Positions 44,855 through 54,180 of a stretch of DNA of 64,000 bases are shown here, in pieces (the first letter of the stretch is position 1; every line of letters starts with the position of its first letter). The notes under the pieces are model-generated. The model was given only the letters and a program-made list of their open reading frames with translations, was not told the DNA's origin and ran no database searches. The DNA is from Pedobacter sp. Leaf176 (GTDB lineage: Bacteria; Bacteroidota; Bacteroidia; Sphingobacteriales; Sphingobacteriaceae): contig NZ_LMPD01000006.1 in assembly GCF_001424305.1 (NCBI RefSeq), positions 68,490-132,489 of the forward strand, given 5' to 3'. The position numbers and the translations under genes were made by a program.

Positions 44855-46144
44855 ATGAATTTAGAAAATAATCTGGCCTTTGCAAAGGCGCAGGATGCGG
44901 CCGATAAACTGAAGGAATTCAGAAGTCAATTCTTGTTTCCTAAGCATAATGATAAAGAATTTATATACCTGTGTGGCAATTCTTTAGGTTTGCAACCTAA
45001 AGCTGCAAAGTCGGCTCTGGAAGGCCAGTTGGATAACTGGGCTAATTATGCAGTTGAGGGCTGGTTCGATGGACAGGCGCCTTGGATGTACTACCATAAA
45101 GAACTTAAGAAATTGATGGCGCCTATTGTTGGTGCTTTGCCGGCAGAGGTTTGCCCGATGAATACTCTAACGGTCAACCTCCACTTACTCATGGTCAGTT
45201 TTTATCAGCCAACAAATAAACGCTTTAAAATCCTCATGGAAGGCGGGGCTTTTCCGTCCGACCAATACGCAATTGAAAGCCAGGTTAGGTTTCATGGGTT
45301 CGACCCAAATGAATCGATTATAGAGGTTTTTCCCCGTGAAGGCGAAGAACTACTCCATACAGATGATATAATTGCTAAAATCGCAGAAAATGCCGATGAG
45401 ATTGCCTTGGTACTTTTCGGTGGTATTAATTACTATACCGGACAGTGGTACGATATGGAGAAAATAACCAAAGCTGGCCATTCAATTGGTGCAATTGTAG
45501 GCTGGGATTTGGCACACGCTGCCGGAAATGTGCCTGTTAGACTTCATGATTGGGAAGTTGATTTTGCCTGCTGGTGTTCCTATAAGTATCAAAACTCTGG
45601 CCCAGGAGGGATAAGCGGTATATTTGTTCATCAAAAGCATTTTGATAATAAAAACCTGAACCGATTTGCTGGCTGGTGGGGTTACCAGGAAAACAACCGT
45701 TTTAAAATGGAAAAGGGATTTGTTCCCGAGCCTGGAGCAGACGGATGGCAGGTAAGCTGTACACAGGTTATGCCAATGGCATTGTATCATGCCTCACTTC
45801 AAATTTTTGAAAAAGCGGGTTTCATCGATCCGTTAAGAAATAAAAGTATTGCTTTAACTAATTATCTTGAATTCATTGTAAAACAAGTTAATGTAGATTT
45901 AGGATTCGAGCAGTATAAAATCATTACGCCAAGCGATAGTATAAATCGAGGCGCACAATTATCCATTATTGCTAAAGAAAAAGGAAAGCGGATTTTCGAT
46001 GGCTTAGTCAAGAAACATGTGCTCGGCGATTGGCGCGAACCTGACGTAATTCGGTTGTGTCCCATACCGCTTTACAATTCATTCGAGGATATTTACCAAA
46101 CCGGCCAAATATTGCTGGCGCTGAGCAAAAACATTTTAAATTAA
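44855..46144 (+). CDS. kynU: Kynureninase
   Basis: 429 residues, the usual length. FIYLCGNSLGLQPKAA, MNTLTVNLHLLMVSFY, GGINYYTGQWYD, and GWDLAHAAGNVPVRLHDWEVDFACWCSYKYQNSGPGG with the PLP-binding lysine in SYKYQN are all typical, as is FVPEPGADGWQVS. It cleaves kynurenine or 3-hydroxykynurenine to (3-hydroxy)anthranilate and alanine in tryptophan breakdown. No other kynurenine-pathway gene is nearby. The bestrophin gene starts five bases after its stop. Confidence 0.96.
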   Translation: MNLENNLAFAKAQDAADKLKEFRSQFLFPKHNDKEFIYLCGNSLGLQPKAAKSALEGQLDNWANYAVEGWFDGQAPWMYYHKELKKLMAPIVGALPAEVCPMNTLTVNLHLLMVSFYQPTNKRFKILMEGGAFPSDQYAIESQVRFHGFDPNESIIEVFPREGEELLHTDDIIAKIAENADEIALVLFGGINYYTGQWYDMEKITKAGHSIGAIVGWDLAHAAGNVPVRLHDWEVDFACWCSYKYQNSGPGGISGIFVHQKHFDNKNLNRFAGWWGYQENNRFKMEKGFVPEPGADGWQVSCTQVMPMALYHASLQIFEKAGFIDPLRNKSIALTNYLEFIVKQVNVDLGFEQYKIITPSDSINRGAQLSIIAKEKGKRIFDGLVKKHVLGDWREPDVIRLCPIPLYNSFEDIYQTGQILLALSKNILN

Positions 46145-46149
46145 ACTTA

Positions 46150-47010
46150 ATGATTAATTACAACCCCAAAGATTGGTTCACGTTTATATTCAACGTTCAT
46201 AAAGCGGATACATTTAGGAAGTTATGGCCGTTGATGATCAGTGTTTCGATTTATTCCGGTATTGTCGCATTTTTAGAGCTTAATGTTTTCAAACTTTCCA
46301 AAAGTGATTATGTTACCAACATCGGTTTAATGCATAGCCTGCTCGGCTTTGTGATTTCTATGCTCCTGGTTTTCAGAACAAATACATCTTATGACCGGTG
46401 GTGGGATGGGCGTAAACTCTTAGGTGCACTCACAAATGTGTCACGCAACTTTGCAATGAAAATAAAGGCCTTGAACCTGCCAGAAGAAGATGTGCGTTTC
46501 TTTGAATATGGCATTCCAAAATACGCATTTGCGTTAAAAGAACATTTACGTGAAAAGCTTTACTTCGGAAAAAATAGTTTTTTAATCGAGGTGGAAGCCG
46601 GAAAACACATACCGAATCAGATTGCAAGCAGCATGATCACAAGGTTATATGCCCTCACGTCTAAAGGACTGATTTCAAATGAGCAACTCATCATTTTAAC
46701 GAACGATGTAAACCAGTTTACGGACATTTGCGGTGGCTGTGAAAGAATTAAGAACACACCAATTCCGTTTTCTTACAGTGTCTTTATTAAGAAATTTCTT
46801 TTCGTTTATGTACTTACCATTCCAATAGGATGGGTTTTCAGTTTGGGTTATTTTCTGGTTTTAATTGTTCCCTTTATACTATATGTATTAGCAAGTTTGG
46901 AACTGATAGCCGAAGAAATAGAGAACCCATTTGGGGAGGATGCAAATGATTTGCCGGTAGATCAGATTTGTGATAACATTGAGAAACACGTAGAAGAGAT
47001 TTTGAGCTAA
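46150..47010 (+). CDS. Bestrophin family (UPF0187) ion channel
   Basis: 286 residues from ATG 46150; the longer frame from 46057 lies inside kynU. WFTFIFNVHKADTFRKLWP, then LLGFVISMLLVFRTNTSYDRWWDGRKLLGAL, the strongest family signature, and the C-terminal LASLELIAEEIENPFGEDANDLP. Bacterial bestrophins are pentameric inner-membrane channels. Its TAA overlaps the next ATG (TAATG), so it is coupled to the HDAC-like gene. Confidence 0.92.
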   Translation: MINYNPKDWFTFIFNVHKADTFRKLWPLMISVSIYSGIVAFLELNVFKLSKSDYVTNIGLMHSLLGFVISMLLVFRTNTSYDRWWDGRKLLGALTNVSRNFAMKIKALNLPEEDVRFFEYGIPKYAFALKEHLREKLYFGKNSFLIEVEAGKHIPNQIASSMITRLYALTSKGLISNEQLIILTNDVNQFTDICGGCERIKNTPIPFSYSVFIKKFLFVYVLTIPIGWVFSLGYFLVLIVPFILYVLASLELIAEEIENPFGEDANDLPVDQICDNIEKHVEEILS

Positions 47011-47912
47011 TGATAAAAATTGCCTGGCATCCCTTATATGCTCATCCGCTTCCGGAAGGACACCGTTTTCCGATGCTGAAATATGAGTTAATACCCGGGC
47101 AATTGCTGCACGAAGGAACGATAATGCAGGAAAATTTGTTCAGCCCAGAGCCGGTAGATGAGGATATGATCCTTCTAACGCATGATTTAGGTTACTGGAC
47201 ACAATTAAAGGATTTAACCTTACCGGCAAAAGCGCAGCGTAAAATTGGTTTTCCCTTAAACGCACAACTGCTCGAGCGTGAATTGAGAATAACTCAAGGT
47301 ACAATAGACGGGACGCAGTTTGCTATGCAAAACGGAATTGCCTTTAACGTGGCAGGTGGCACACACCATTCGGGAAGTAATTGGGGTGAAGGATTTTGTT
47401 TGCTGAACGACCAGGCGATTGCTGCTAATTGCCTGCTAAATAAAAAATTAGCAAGTCGAATATTAATAATTGATTTAGATGTACACCAGGGAAATGGAAC
47501 GGCAGAAATCTTCAGGAATGAACCAGACGTCTTTACGTTTTCCATGCATGGCGATAAGAATTTTCCATTTAAAAAAGAGGCTTCCAGCCTTGATGTTCCC
47601 TTAAGTGACGGTATTTCAGACGAAATATATTTGTCGTTACTGGAACTTAATATAAAGAAAGCCTTTGAGCGTTCCAGGCCGGATTTCATTTTTTACCTTG
47701 CCGGTGTTGACGTACTGGCCACCGATAAACTAGGAAAAATTTCCTTAACAAAAAATGCATGTAAAGAACGGGATGGTATTGTATTTCAATTATGTAAGAC
47801 TAAAAATATTCCTGTCCAGGTGAGCATGGGTGGAGGCTATTCAGCTGATATTAAAGATATCGTCGACGCGCACTGCAATACGTACCGATTGGCTTTTAAT
47901 TTATTTGATTAG
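47010..47912 (+). CDS. Histone deacetylase-like (class IV type) hydrolase
   Basis: 300 residues. AGGTHHSGSNWGEGFCLLND has the paired catalytic histidines, IDLDVHQGNGTAEIF and YLAGVDVLATDKLGK the zinc ligands, and SMGGGYSADI the catalytic tyrosine. These are the active-site residues of the arginase/deacetylase fold. In bacteria such enzymes act on small acetylated molecules or on protein lysines; substrate unknown. It begins on the last base of the bestrophin stop and is followed after four bases by the LytTR gene. Confidence 0.93.
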   Translation: MIKIAWHPLYAHPLPEGHRFPMLKYELIPGQLLHEGTIMQENLFSPEPVDEDMILLTHDLGYWTQLKDLTLPAKAQRKIGFPLNAQLLERELRITQGTIDGTQFAMQNGIAFNVAGGTHHSGSNWGEGFCLLNDQAIAANCLLNKKLASRILIIDLDVHQGNGTAEIFRNEPDVFTFSMHGDKNFPFKKEASSLDVPLSDGISDEIYLSLLELNIKKAFERSRPDFIFYLAGVDVLATDKLGKISLTKNACKERDGIVFQLCKTKNIPVQVSMGGGYSADIKDIVDAHCNTYRLAFNLFD

Positions 47913-47916
47913 TGAA

Positions 47917-48768
47917 ATGAAATGGATAGCCTTCTTAAAACAACCTTATCCAATTCCCAATCAAAATTGGAAAACAGTTTTGTTCATCGGTTTTGGATTA
48001 AGCCTGCTTATGCTTTTGATGCAGCCTTTCGGCTTGTCATCGGTGAGGGTGCACCACAAATATTTTTTTTTAGCCGGCTATGGATTGGTTACCGCTTTGG
48101 TGTTGGGGATCAATTTGTTTTTTATAATCAGGTTATTTTCTGAATATCGCTGGACTATAAAGAAACACATTTTGTGGTCGGCTGTGGTCGTATTTGAGCT
48201 GGGTCTGGCAAATTATGCTTATACGTTTGCTTTTATAGACGATTTAACCTTCAATATAAATTCATTGTTGTCATTTCAAGTTTACACCTCTTTTATATCC
48301 ATTGTACCAATTACTTTCCTTGTGCTGCTCAGGCAAAATAAGCTACTCAAAGCTAATAAGGCAGCAGCAAAAGCCATTACCGAGGATTTGCATCACCCCA
48401 TTTCCAAGCCCGCAATAAGTAGAAAAATAGTTCTTTATTCCGAAAACGGTAAGATACAAATCGAATTAAATGCCTCAGAGCTTGCGTTTATTGAATCTGT
48501 TGGCAATTACATTCACGTTTACATGCAGTCAGGAAGTTCAATTACTAAAAAAACTTTGCGAAGCAGCATTTCAAAAGCAGAAAGTGAAATTGAGCATCAC
48601 AAATCATTACTTAAATGTCATCGGGCATTTATTGTAAATCTTGATTTTGTAGATAATGTTATCGGCAATGCGCAAGGTTATCGTCTGAAAATTAAAAACT
48701 CTGACCATGAGGTTTATGTTTCCAGGCAATATACAAAACGCCTGAAAGAATCTTTAGGATCGTTGTAG
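47917..48768 (+). CDS. Membrane-bound LytTR transcription regulator
   Basis: 283 residues from ATG 47917. The first ~150 residues hold four hydrophobic segments (VLFIGFGLSLLMLLMQPFGL, FLAGYGLVTALVLGINLFF and two more). The C-terminal ~100 residues are a LytTR DNA-binding domain: LAFIESVGNYIHVYMQSG, TLRSSISKAE, LLKCHRAFIVNLDFV, YVSRQYTKRLKE. There is no receiver domain, so it should sense a membrane or envelope signal directly. A 13-bp direct repeat just after its stop may be its target. Confidence 0.92.
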   Translation: MKWIAFLKQPYPIPNQNWKTVLFIGFGLSLLMLLMQPFGLSSVRVHHKYFFLAGYGLVTALVLGINLFFIIRLFSEYRWTIKKHILWSAVVVFELGLANYAYTFAFIDDLTFNINSLLSFQVYTSFISIVPITFLVLLRQNKLLKANKAAAKAITEDLHHPISKPAISRKIVLYSENGKIQIELNASELAFIESVGNYIHVYMQSGSSITKKTLRSSISKAESEIEHHKSLLKCHRAFIVNLDFVDNVIGNAQGYRLKIKNSDHEVYVSRQYTKRLKESLGSL

Positions 48769-48780
48769 TCTCTAATCATT

Positions 48781-48812
48781 GCATTTCATCCCAAAACATG
48801 CAATTCATCCCA
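48781..48812. promoter_or_regulatory. Direct repeat GCA(T/A)TTCATCCCA, possible LytTR site
   Basis: GCATTTCATCCCA at 48781-48793 and GCAATTCATCCCA at 48800-48812 match in 12 of 13 bases with a period of 19. Paired direct repeats are the known kind of LytTR target, usually with a period nearer 21-22. It lies between the LytTR gene and a membrane protein gene. Confidence 0.45.
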
Positions 48813-48872
48813 GTGGGTATTTTATGTTAATTTTCTGATTTAATATTGTTCAGTAAATAAAAACACAGCAAT

Positions 48873-49523
48873 ATGGAAATCTTGTTTAAAACATTTTTAG
48901 CGCTGCACATCATTGCGGGAACCCTGGGCTTAATTACGGGAACGATCAATATCATCGGCAAAAAGGGTGGGAAAATACATTTTATAGTAGGTCGTATTTT
49001 CTTTTATAGTATGTTAACAGTAAGTGCGTCCGCATTTGTTCTATCGATAATTCATCCTAATTATTTCCTTTTTATAGTCGGGGTTTTCACCTTGTATTTG
49101 GTTTCTTCTGCAACGAGGTACCTTCGTCTCAAACAATTAATTAATGGTCAACAACCGAAATGGATTGATTGGTTGTTAACTTATTTTATGTTGGCTTTCG
49201 GTTTAGCTTTTATCTTTTTCGGTCTCTATCATTTAGTCAATAAAAATACGTTTGGGGTGGTGTTTATTGTTTTCGGCGGTATTGGTTTAAAAATGGTGCT
49301 TACAGATTTCAAAAACTTCAAGGGCAAAGCTGCTGCTGCCAATACCTGGCTGATGGTGCACATCCAAAGAATGATTGCCGGCTATATTGCTGCATTAACC
49401 GCTTTTTTGGTCGTAAATAACCAAATACTTCCTGGTTACATTGCCTGGCTCTTACCAACAGTTATTTTCACACCTGTGATATACTATTATTGCTCAAAGT
49501 ATAGAATCAAACCGGCAAAATAA
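48873..49523 (+). CDS. DUF2306-like integral membrane protein
   Basis: 216 residues with seven hydrophobic segments. ALHIIAGTLGLITGTINII near the N-terminus and GKIHFIVGRIFFYSML follow the pattern HIxxG...G.xH...G of DUF2306-like proteins, and a second histidine-containing segment is VHIQRMIAGYIAAL. Paired membrane histidines may bind haem or metal, but this is not shown. It lies downstream of the LytTR gene and the direct repeat, and could be its target. Confidence 0.72.
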   Translation: MEILFKTFLALHIIAGTLGLITGTINIIGKKGGKIHFIVGRIFFYSMLTVSASAFVLSIIHPNYFLFIVGVFTLYLVSSATRYLRLKQLINGQQPKWIDWLLTYFMLAFGLAFIFFGLYHLVNKNTFGVVFIVFGGIGLKMVLTDFKNFKGKAAAANTWLMVHIQRMIAGYIAALTAFLVVNNQILPGYIAWLLPTVIFTPVIYYYCSKYRIKPAK

Positions 49524-49544
49524 AAATATCCTTATCTTCGCGGC

Positions 49545-50228
49545 ATGCTGGAGATAATTTATCAGGATGAGCATCTGATTGCCATTAATAAACCACACGG
49601 ATTACTGGTACATCAATCATCTATCGCAAGGGATGCCACCGAGTTTGCCCTACAAATGCTGCGTAACCAGGTGGATAAGCATGTCAGCCCCGTTCACCGG
49701 CTCGACAGGAAGACCAGTGGTATTTTACTTTTTGCTTTTGATAAGGAATCTGAAATTGTTATGCATCAGCAATTTATGAATGCAGAAACTGAAAAGAAAT
49801 ACCTCGCGATATTAAGGGGATTTGCGCCTGATGAAATGGATATCGACTATCCTTTAGTAAAGGAAAACGGAACCATACAGGATGCCTTTACCTCTTTTAG
49901 AACCCTTCAAAAGGCAGAGGTTGATGTTGCTTTTGGAAAACACAGCACATCAAGGTATTCCTTAGTAGAAGCAACTCCTAAAACCGGTCGGATGCATCAG
50001 CTGAGAAGACATTTCAGTCACATTCACCATCCCATCATCGGCGACAGAACCCATGGTTGCAACAAACAAAATAAATTCTTTTTAGAGCAGTGGAATATGA
50101 CTACAATGCTTTTGCATGCCTCAGAATTGAGTTTTATCCATCCTAAAACTGCTGAGAAAATTCACCTGAAAGCCACACTTCATGAGGAGTTTAAAAGGGT
50201 AATGGATTTTATGAAAATGAAACTGTAG
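49545..50228 (+). CDS. truC: tRNA pseudouridine synthase, TruC-like
   Basis: 227 residues. The RluA-family catalytic motif is VHRLDRKTSGILLF with the essential aspartate, preceded by IIYQDEHLIAINKPHGLLVH and followed by TGRMHQLRRHFSHIHHPIIGD. The short form without an S4 domain and the HQLRRHF variant fit TruC, which modifies U65 in tRNA. A distant alternative is another RluA-like enzyme. It lies 21 bases after the membrane gene on the same strand. Confidence 0.88.
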   Translation: MLEIIYQDEHLIAINKPHGLLVHQSSIARDATEFALQMLRNQVDKHVSPVHRLDRKTSGILLFAFDKESEIVMHQQFMNAETEKKYLAILRGFAPDEMDIDYPLVKENGTIQDAFTSFRTLQKAEVDVAFGKHSTSRYSLVEATPKTGRMHQLRRHFSHIHHPIIGDRTHGCNKQNKFFLEQWNMTTMLLHASELSFIHPKTAEKIHLKATLHEEFKRVMDFMKMKL

Positions 50229-50266
50229 CACAATTTTTGACTTGAAAATCTGTTTATAAATCATCT

Positions 50267-51001
50267 ATGAATAAATACTTACGTTTAGCTTTCCCAGTTT
50301 TAGCGCTTTTTGCCAGCAGTTGTTCTTCTGTTTACATGCCGAATGTTCCAAACACACCAATGCTGAGTAAGCAAGGGGAGTTTAGCGGAGGCGGGCACAT
50401 CTCACTTAAAGGTAATGCGAGTATCAATGGTGCTTATGCCGTATCGAATCATATTGGCGTACTTTTCAGCGGTTCAACCATGAGCAATGAGAGAAAAAGT
50501 AAAGACTTCGGTCATAAACTAATCGAAATCGGGGGTGGCTATTTCGATACCTTCGGACCAGACAATAACCGGATTATAGAAATTTATGGGGGCGTTGGAA
50601 AGGGCTGGAGCGACATCACCTTCCGCGATTATAAGAATGATGTGCTGATCAGCAGTGAGGTACAGGAAGTCGATTATCGTAAGTCATTTCTCCAGGTTAA
50701 CTACAGTTCTAAACGTAAAAACACACTGAAGCTTTTCGGTGCAGAATTCCCGATTAATTATGGCACCGCTTTAAGAATAAGCCATGTAAAGATGGACAGG
50801 TTTTTTCTGAATGGTGTGGTTCAGCCGAAAGAGGATAATATTTTCTTTGAGCCAATTTTCTTTACGAGAATGGGTTTAAGTAAAAACATCCAGCTTCAAT
50901 ATACCACAAGCAGCAACATCGGCTTGAAAAGCAGGAAATACATGTCTGCCGGAAATTCAATCTTTACAGTAGGGGTTGTAGTAAATGTAGGTGGGAAATA
51001 A
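50267..51001 (+). CDS. Hypothetical lipoprotein, probable beta-barrel-like fold
   Basis: 244 residues. Lipobox ALFASSCSSVYMPNVPNTPML, cut before Cys19. The rest alternates strand-like segments (GGGHISLKGNASINGAYAVS, IGVLFSGSTM, LIEIGGGYFDTFG) as in small outer-membrane or surface beta proteins, and ends SIFTVGVVVNVGGK. I recognise no named family. It follows truC by 38 bases; no functional link is visible. Confidence 0.75.
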   Translation: MNKYLRLAFPVLALFASSCSSVYMPNVPNTPMLSKQGEFSGGGHISLKGNASINGAYAVSNHIGVLFSGSTMSNERKSKDFGHKLIEIGGGYFDTFGPDNNRIIEIYGGVGKGWSDITFRDYKNDVLISSEVQEVDYRKSFLQVNYSSKRKNTLKLFGAEFPINYGTALRISHVKMDRFFLNGVVQPKEDNIFFEPIFFTRMGLSKNIQLQYTTSSNIGLKSRKYMSAGNSIFTVGVVVNVGGK

Positions 51002-51148
51002 GAAATAATTATTGTCATCCTGATTTTGTCGAAGGATTATAAATTAGTCTTTCAAGGCCTCGGTTCGTGTCTCCACGAACCGAAAACAATGGTGAGGCTG
51101 TATTAAAAAGATTTACGCTGGCTCAAAGCAAATTATATTTTAATACGT

Positions 51149-51224
51149 CGTCATTCCCAATTTAATTGGGAATCCTAATGCTATTGCAAAGCGCTTTAAT
51201 ATTCCCGCCTGCGCGGGAATGACG
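51149..51224. repeat. Dispersed palindromic element, copy 2
   Basis: 76 bases with perfect inverted ends CGTCATTCCC and GGGAATGACG, and inside them CCCaatttaattGGGAATC and ATTCCCGCctgcGCGGGAAT. It is the same element as at 18009-18089. The gap 51002-51323 also contains, near 51016, a GTCATCCTGA...TCGAAGGAT fragment typical of intergenic repeats in this phylum; no gene is seen. Confidence 0.78.
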
Positions 51225-51323
51225 GGAAAACGAAATAGAATCCTGAGCTTCAATGCCAAATTTTACTTTTGATACAACCTCATTGCAGTAGATATAGACT
51301 GTGAAATGGCCGGTAAAATAAAT

Positions 51324-52685
51324 CTATAATTTTAAATTAAGCGCTTTGGTTTTATTCTGGAACCTTAAGAACAGCAGGATGGAGGCAGTTAACAGGCCAA
51401 AGGTTAAACCGTACCAAATCCCGTTTACACCCAGGCCGAGTTTAAAACCCAATAAATAGCCAACAGGTATTCCAACCACCCAATAAGCCAAAAAAGTAAT
51501 AAAGGTTGGTATGTTAACGTCGCCTAGGCCTCTGAGTACACCGAGTCCAACTACCTGTGTTCCGTCAAACAATTGAAAAAAACCGGCTATTATCAATAAC
51601 TGGGAGGCAATTGCGACCACTTTTAAATCATCCGTATAGATAAAGGGCATCAGGTTATGCGCCAGAATAAATAAAACAGCTGTACAGCACATGAATAATA
51701 AAATAACATGGTAACTGGCAATGGCTGATTTGCGTAAATCGTTGAAATTATTCTGACCAAAGTTATTTCCCGTTTTAATCGTCGCTGCTGAGGCTACGCC
51801 ACTTGCGATCATATAGGTCATCGAGGCTAAGCTGATGGCAATCTGATGCGCCGCCTGTTCAACAGCACCAATAGTTCCCGCAAGCACAGCAGCACCGCTA
51901 AATGCACTTATTTCAAAAGAGTACTGCATGGCAACGGGCGCGCCAATTTTGATAATTTTTATTGCGGTCACCTTGTCAATCAATGTTACTTTAAAATTAA
52001 CCAGGTACTTTTTGAAATTTTGGGAACGTAAAACGTAAATTGCCATAACGCTAGCCATTAAAATCCGATCGATAAGTGTACTTAAGCCTACGCCGCTTAC
52101 GCCCATCGAGTTTATGCCAAACATACCTTTTACGAATACGATTCCCAGAATTATATTTAGCGCATTACCCCAAATAGAAATAAACATAGCCTGTTTTGTA
52201 AAGCCTAAACCTTCGGCAAATTGTTTAAAGGTTTGAAAAATTAATAATGGGATAATTGAAACAGACAGTAAGCCCAAATATGGTTTCGCGTAAAAGACTA
52301 CAGCTGGTGTCTGGTTTAAGTTATTAATAATCAGCAAAACACCAAAGTGCACAACGATATATAGGAAGATACCCACAAGGATATTAATGATGAGGCTATT
52401 GGATAAAAGTTTTCCGCAAGCTTCATAATTCCCCCGGCCGTTTTCCTGGGCGATAAGCGGTGTTAATCCGTAAGAAATGCCCAGGCCAATCACCATGATT
52501 AAGATAAAAATGCTGTTCACAAGCGAAACGGCCGCCAGCTGGGTAGTATCGGTAAAATGACCCACAATGATGCTGTCTGCCATGTGTACCAGGGTATGGC
52601 CAACCTGTGAACCAACAATGGGCAGGGCCAGGTGAAGATTTTCTTTGTAGTAAGGTTTATATTTGGTGTAGATTTTAGAAAGCAT
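51324..52685 (-). CDS. MATE family efflux transporter
   Basis: 453 residues with 12 hydrophobic segments. Family motifs: LHLALPIVGSQVGHTLVHMADSIIVGHF, LGLLSVSIIPLLIFQTFKQFAEGLG, AAHQIAISLASMTYMIASGVASAATIKTG, and in the second half FDGTQVVGLGVLRGLGDV. NorM-like; expels cationic compounds in exchange for H+ or Na+. Single gene on the minus strand. Confidence 0.95.
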   Translation of the reverse strand: MLSKIYTKYKPYYKENLHLALPIVGSQVGHTLVHMADSIIVGHFTDTTQLAAVSLVNSIFILIMVIGLGISYGLTPLIAQENGRGNYEACGKLLSNSLIINILVGIFLYIVVHFGVLLIINNLNQTPAVVFYAKPYLGLLSVSIIPLLIFQTFKQFAEGLGFTKQAMFISIWGNALNIILGIVFVKGMFGINSMGVSGVGLSTLIDRILMASVMAIYVLRSQNFKKYLVNFKVTLIDKVTAIKIIKIGAPVAMQYSFEISAFSGAAVLAGTIGAVEQAAHQIAISLASMTYMIASGVASAATIKTGNNFGQNNFNDLRKSAIASYHVILLFMCCTAVLFILAHNLMPFIYTDDLKVVAIASQLLIIAGFFQLFDGTQVVGLGVLRGLGDVNIPTFITFLAYWVVGIPVGYLLGFKLGLGVNGIWYGLTFGLLTASILLFLRFQNKTKALNLKL

Positions 52686-53055
52686 AGGTTTGCAAAGGTC
52701 GGCTTTTTGGCCGTTAAAAAGAAAGGCTTGTGAAAAGTTAATCTAGCGATTTCTACAAATAATTATAACTCGGTATTTGTCGATTTCTGCATTTCCATCT
52801 AGCTAGGCCATCGCACAGTATCCCCGTTCTACTTAAACCGGCCTAACAAATTTTTCGGGTTGCACTGCTACGGCCGCACAGCTGGCTTCAAAAGGAAAAT
52901 TTTAAGCCGGCATTTTTTGTTTCTTTTTGATGCCAAAAAGAAAGAGCTCTTCGGCGGCGGCGAGCCGAGGAAAGACCGTGATGTGGCAATGATCATTGCG
53001 ACTCACTCATATTGTTTTTTATAAATAAATTATCCCCCGAAATGAAGAATATACC
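52686..53055. other. Intergenic region with a strong hairpin
   Basis: No gene in 370 bases. A perfect 9-bp stem TTTCTTTTT / AAAAAGAAA with loop GATGCC lies at 52920-52943, followed by a weaker TCGGC / GCCGA hairpin near 52950. The GC-rich stretch around it (GGTTGCACTGCTACGGCCGC) differs from its AT-rich surroundings and looks like a dispersed repeat. Confidence 0.45.
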
Positions 53056-53685
53056 TTATTTCACCGCTGTAAAATACTCTTCCTTTTCCGAGGTATGGGT
53101 TCTGATTACATTGGTTAAGATTAAATTAACCAATATTTTTTGTGCTTTTCTATAAGAACAACGAAGCAATTTGCTGAGCCCTTTAAGCGTTATTTGTCCT
53201 TGTTCCTCAAGGTATTCGAGTAGTTTTTTTTCATTATCAGAATAGGAGATGAGTACGCCCTTATCCCGGTGGTCATTTTTTAAAACTTCCACAATTATTT
53301 TACTGGCTAAAACGCTCTTGTCATCAATTCGGATGTAGGCCCACCATTTTTTCTGATCATCCAGGGCATAATGTGGCTTAGTATCGCTTTCCGGAATGTT
53401 AACAACCAGGACCAATTTATCATCTACATAAATTTCTTCGAAACCGGGTTCAATCGCCGGTCTGCAAAACTGATGTGCAGAAGTCAGGATCATGTATTTT
53501 TCTTCCTCTTCAGATTTTACACCTTTAATTGTACCATCGTCGGCCACACCAATTAATAGTTTACCTCCTTTATTATTGGCAAACGCAACCAGGCTCTTCG
53601 CAATTTTTTCGGTGCTGGTAATGGTCTTCTTAAAATCGAGCCGCACACCTTCACCCTGTAAAATCAAACTTTTAATACTTGGCAT
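53056..53685 (-). CDS. AlbA_2 (Schlafen-type) domain protein with winged-helix tail
   Basis: 209 residues. LILQGEGVRLDFKKTI, AKSLVAFANNKGGKLLIGVADDGTIKGV and VLVVNIPESDTKPHYA are the AlbA_2 pattern (ExxxLEFK...AFANxxGGxLxiGVxDxG). The last ~60 residues (LEYLEEQGQITLKGLSKLLRCSYRKAQKILVNL) form a helix-turn-helix. Such proteins are putative nucleic-acid-binding regulators; some act in defence. Starts nine bases after the DUF4442 gene ends, so the pair share a transcript. Confidence 0.88.
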   Translation of the reverse strand: MPSIKSLILQGEGVRLDFKKTITSTEKIAKSLVAFANNKGGKLLIGVADDGTIKGVKSEEEEKYMILTSAHQFCRPAIEPGFEEIYVDDKLVLVVNIPESDTKPHYALDDQKKWWAYIRIDDKSVLASKIIVEVLKNDHRDKGVLISYSDNEKKLLEYLEEQGQITLKGLSKLLRCSYRKAQKILVNLILTNVIRTHTSEKEEYFTAVK

Positions 53686-53694
53686 ATCAGCATA

Positions 53695-54180
53695 TTAATA
53701 AGCCACCCGAGGTGTTTCGCCCTGGTGTAAGTTTCTGATGTAAACTTCATTCATTACGGTAGCACACAGTTCGCCATCTTTATTGGTAATTTCCATTGGA
53801 TAGGCTTTAACAAATTTTCCGATGGTTTTCAAAGCTTCTTCGGCTTCTGCAATCATTTCATCGGTAACCGTAATGGTAAAATATAAATGAGAACGCCCCG
53901 GTTTCAAGTATTGTATTGAAGCGCTTTTCAGCCAAACCCTTACTTTGAAACCCCTTCGCTGCATCAGCTGATCGAATAACAATGCATAAAAAGGATCAGT
54001 CGCCGCATATATGGTGCCACCGAATATAGAGCCATTGTAATTTTTGTTCAAAAAGCTTTTATTCAGTTTTACGGTGCAGCTTTTAAAATCATTTTCAAAT
54101 TTCTGAACCCAAATGCGCTGGAAAAACAGAGGAGGATACAGCCGCATTGCCCATTTAAGGGTGTTTTGAGAAACTATCAT
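53695..54180 (-). CDS. DUF4442 hotdog-fold thioesterase-like protein
   Basis: 161 residues. LNKNYNGSIFGGTIYAATDPFYALLFDQLM is the DUF4442 hotdog signature (N..GxhFggaxyamadp), and the strands WLKSASIQYLKPGRSHLYFTITVTDEM follow. Probably acts on an acyl-CoA or acyl carrier; substrate unknown. It is upstream of the AlbA_2 gene on the minus strand. Confidence 0.88.
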   Translation of the reverse strand: MIVSQNTLKWAMRLYPPLFFQRIWVQKFENDFKSCTVKLNKSFLNKNYNGSIFGGTIYAATDPFYALLFDQLMQRRGFKVRVWLKSASIQYLKPGRSHLYFTITVTDEMIAEAEEALKTIGKFVKAYPMEITNKDGELCATVMNEVYIRNLHQGETPRVAY

